Shown here: piece after piece, positions 6,666-8,182 of the stretch
Position numbering within the stretch: position 1 is the first letter of the stretch
Layout: every line of letters begins with the position of its first letter
NCBI GenBank assembly: GCA_030672345.1
Contig: DAOVGO010000134.1
Location: forward strand, 1 to 8,182
Source: Methanosarcinales archaeon
Lineage (GTDB): Archaea > Halobacteriota > Methanosarcinia > Methanosarcinales > Methanogasteraceae
Direction: 5' to 3'
Length of the DNA: 8,182 bases
Made by a program: the position numbers and the translations under genes
Notes under the pieces: model-generated
Told to the model about the DNA's origin: nothing
The model's database searches: none
What the model saw: the letters and a program-made list of their open reading frames with translations, nothing else

Positions 6666-6716
6666 AGGTGCTCGCCAGAAGGGTGCGGGAGATCGCAAGA
6701 AGGAAGGATGGGTGAA
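6666..6716 (+). repeat. 51-bp direct repeat, right copy
   Basis: This duplicate of the vWA gene's end (5893-5943) lies 773 bp downstream, on the far side of the toxin-antitoxin module. Its codons would give the same protein end with Glu changed to Asp before Gly-stop. Upstream of 6666 the similarity fades but may continue weakly (TTCC-GGTC-AAGG against TTCCTGATCGAGG). Confidence 0.95.
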
Positions 6717-6833
6717 CACACGCGAATAACACCTATATCCGCACCACCCAAGTCACCAAAGTATTTCACTCGCACTCTTTTCCCTGACACCGAAAACCAC
6801 GAGCAGACCGCTCCCTCGCCCACACCACCATTC

Positions 6834-6851
6834 CGAAAGGTTGAAATATAT
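6834..6851 (+). promoter_or_regulatory. Archaeal promoter (BRE/TATA) of the unknown/SMC-like pair
   Basis: CGAAAGG (6834-6840, BRE-like) is followed by TTGAAATATATG with a TATA-like core at 6844-6851. Transcription would start near 6871-6874, leaving a leader of about 16 bases with GGTGA (6879-6883) before ATG 6889. Confidence 0.55.
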
Positions 6852-6888
6852 GCAACGGCAAAGAAATAGTGCCCTATTGGTGACCTAC

Positions 6889-7512
6889 ATGAACTGGAAA
6901 CAATCTTCTGACATAACAAGTACCACCATCGAGGATCATACCGGCTACCAGAGTACGCTTGCCTTTATTCTGCTCACTGACGTGGTCGATGGCACCTCCA
7001 TCCACGAAGACGTCGGTCGCCTCGGCGAGATGGAATTCAATGAAAAGATCAGGAACGTGATCCGGTATACGTTTCTGAGACGGGTGCTGGATGAACTGCA
7101 CGGTCCGGAGATTGGATCGGGCGATCTCTCGGAAAAACCGGACGAACTGACCGACAAGCAGTGGGACTCGATCATAAAGCGAGCAGATATGAAATGGGAT
7201 AACTATCGCAAGTATACCTACGAATTTGAGAAGGATAAATGCAAAGGGTTCTTCCCATCGGGAGAATCTGGTAAAAGGGCGGAAGTGGAGATGTTTCTTG
7301 CCGAATACACAGATATCGTACATGCTGATGTCGGAGCATTGATATACACGAAAGAAGGCGAGAAAATACCGCTTTCGCACGGGCTTCTGCACCGAATCGA
7401 CACGATCTTTGAGCTGGAGAAGAAACCGGGCGTGCTGCTGACCGAACGGATGCGGAAGAAGAGTTTTGGGGAGCATATAAAACGGGCTGAACGCGACCTT
7501 TATGAGAAATAA
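6889..7512 (+). CDS. Unrecognised charged protein upstream of an SMC-like ATPase
   Basis: This is a 207-residue soluble protein with no membrane segment or signal peptide. It is rich in Glu, Lys, Asp and Arg, with helix-like stretches such as VIRYTFLRRVLDEL (about 57-70), and a predicted mixed region with KWDNYRKYTYEFEKDKC (about 102-118). It has a single cysteine and no zinc-finger pattern. I do not recognise the family. I chose ATG 6889 because GGTGA lies 5 bases upstream and an archaeal promoter sits at the right distance; an in-frame TTG/ATG at 6841/6850 lies within that promoter. It ends 18 bases before the SMC-like gene, so the two are almost certainly co-transcribed. Haloarchaea have a comparable arrangement of a small protein gene upstream of an SMC-like gene (hp24-sph1 in Halobacterium), but I see no sequence evidence that this protein is related. 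Confidence 0.75.
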   Translation: MNWKQSSDITSTTIEDHTGYQSTLAFILLTDVVDGTSIHEDVGRLGEMEFNEKIRNVIRYTFLRRVLDELHGPEIGSGDLSEKPDELTDKQWDSIIKRADMKWDNYRKYTYEFEKDKCKGFFPSGESGKRAEVEMFLAEYTDIVHADVGALIYTKEGEKIPLSHGLLHRIDTIFELEKKPGVLLTERMRKKSFGEHIKRAERDLYEK

Positions 7513-7521
7513 TCGCATAAT

Positions 7522-7525
7522 GGAG
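7522..7525 (+). promoter_or_regulatory. Ribosome binding site deciding the SMC-like start
   Basis: GGAG lies 5 bases before ATG 7531 but only 2 before the in-frame ATG 7528, which favours 7531. Confidence 0.45.
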
Positions 7526-7530
7526 ATATG

Positions 7531-8182
7531 ATGAAACTGGAACTGCAAAACATAGGTGGATTTACAGGTGTTCACACGTTCGAGATCAAGAAAGGGATCA
7601 ATCGCATCACTGCGCCGAACGCCAAGGGAAAATCAAGTTTGCTGCGTGGAATACAGTGCCTTGCCAGCGATGATGAGACTGTATTTCGGGACAGCTTGAA
7701 CGACGACAATGATACCGGTCGCATCAAGCTTGATGACGAGTTTGTGCGGCATCTGCGGCGTGCAAACAACATAGTGCAGGCAACTCCGGCAGACGATCGC
7801 ACGTTCTTTGATGAGAACAGCGGATGGCGCAACGCAGAGAAGATCGCGTTCTTCACGCCGAAGAGCAGGGTGGTTCTGGAGATCGAGCAGAACATATTCG
7901 ATGTGCTCCGGTTCGTCAAGAGCGTCAGCGGAACCGAGATCGTTGAATCCGATCTCCGCAGAAAGGAGGCTCAACTGGAAGACGCAAAGCAGAAGCTCGA
8001 TGAGTATATCGAAAATCTCACCAACGCCCAGAAGCTCGAGGCTGAGATCAAGACGATGCAGGGCGATATCCAGAAATTGCAGGACGAGGTGCAGGAACTC
8101 GAGGCTGAGATCGCCAAGGAGTCCGGCACGATGGATATCACAGATGTCAGCAAGGATCTCGCCACCAAGAAGCGGGAGATCG
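7531..8182 (+). CDS. SMC/Rad50-like ATPase, N-terminal part (runs off the window)
   Basis: The frame is open to the window edge (217 codons). It starts LELQNIGGFTGVHTFEI, then has a Walker A motif at residues 28-36 (APNAKGKSS), the order of strand, strand and P-loop seen in SMC/Rad50-type ATPases. After a globular part ending near FFTPKSRVVLEIEQN (about 108-122), a long charged heptad-rich coiled coil begins at about residue 145 (for example EAEIKTMQGDIQKLQDEV). The NIGG start and non-Gly first residue of the P-loop recall archaea-specific SMC-related proteins of haloarchaea and methanogens more than canonical SMC. Walker B and signature motifs would lie in the missing C-terminal half. Such proteins fold into rods that act on DNA; the role here is unknown. 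It is co-transcribed with the preceding gene. Confidence 0.85.
   Translation, partial: MKLELQNIGGFTGVHTFEIKKGINRITAPNAKGKSSLLRGIQCLASDDETVFRDSLNDDNDTGRIKLDDEFVRHLRRANNIVQATPADDRTFFDENSGWRNAEKIAFFTPKSRVVLEIEQNIFDVLRFVKSVSGTEIVESDLRRKEAQLEDAKQKLDEYIENLTNAQKLEAEIKTMQGDIQKLQDEVQELEAEIAKESGTMDITDVSKDLATKKREI

Larger units (their letters stand above)
6588..6888. other. Intergenic region between the antitoxin and the unknown/SMC-like pair
   Basis: This stretch holds the divergent promoters of the two flanking genes and the right 51-bp repeat. Between about 6717 and 6833 I see nothing recognisable. A short + strand reading (6651-6869) has unusual proline- and arginine-rich content and overlaps the repeat and the promoter, so I do not call it. 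Confidence 0.6.

Noticed and set aside
6651..6869. A 72-residue + strand frame across the right 51-bp repeat
   Set aside because: It has no family resemblance, overlaps the repeat and the following promoter, and has no ribosome binding site.
6889..7512. Assignment of the 207-residue protein as RdfA or Hp24
   Set aside because: Only the position next to an SMC-like gene is similar; I cannot see RdfA-like motifs such as a terminal cysteine cluster.
6874..7575. A 233-residue - strand open frame
   Set aside because: It lies opposite the + strand 207-residue gene, has shadow-like Phe/Arg/His/Cys-rich content and lacks a supported start.

Overview
The window looks archaeal, most likely from a euryarchaeote related to methanogens or ANME lineages. 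The visible reasons are GGTGA-type ribosome binding sites, TATA/BRE-like promoter boxes just upstream of genes, membrane proteins with von Willebrand A (vWA) domains of the BatA type, and an SMC-like ATPase resembling archaea-specific families. The lineage cannot be fixed from this sequence alone. I see no rRNA, tRNA, CRISPR array or transposase.

Layout. (1) Bases 1-117 are the last codons of a BatA-like membrane protein whose ending closely resembles that of a later gene. (2) Bases 118-672 are non-coding and full of short direct and inverted repeats, including a MITE-like unit (196-554) and an inverted array of 8-bp units (375-452). (3) Bases 673-5942 are a tight three-gene + strand operon: a triple-membrane-segment protein, a BatA-like vWA protein, and a large protein with two vWA domains. 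The last two overlap at a TGATG junction. Together they look like a membrane-anchored, metal-binding vWA complex of the kind usually paired with MoxR-type AAA+ ATPases; no MoxR gene is in view. (4) Bases 5948-6587, on the - strand, hold a toxin-antitoxin module with an intact antitoxin gene and a toxin gene of the TumE/DUF6516 type broken by a TAG codon and a frameshift. This module lies between two copies of a 51-bp sequence (50/51 identical) that includes the 3' end of the vWA gene, which points to insertion or recombination at that gene end. (5) From 6889, a + strand pair begins with its own archaeal promoter: an unrecognised charged 207-residue protein, then an SMC/Rad50-like ATPase that runs off the window.

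The best leads are the toxin-antitoxin relic bracketed by a duplicated gene end, the repeat-dense 118-672 spacer, and the unknown-protein/SMC-like pair. Family assignments are from recognition of motifs only; no database search was possible.
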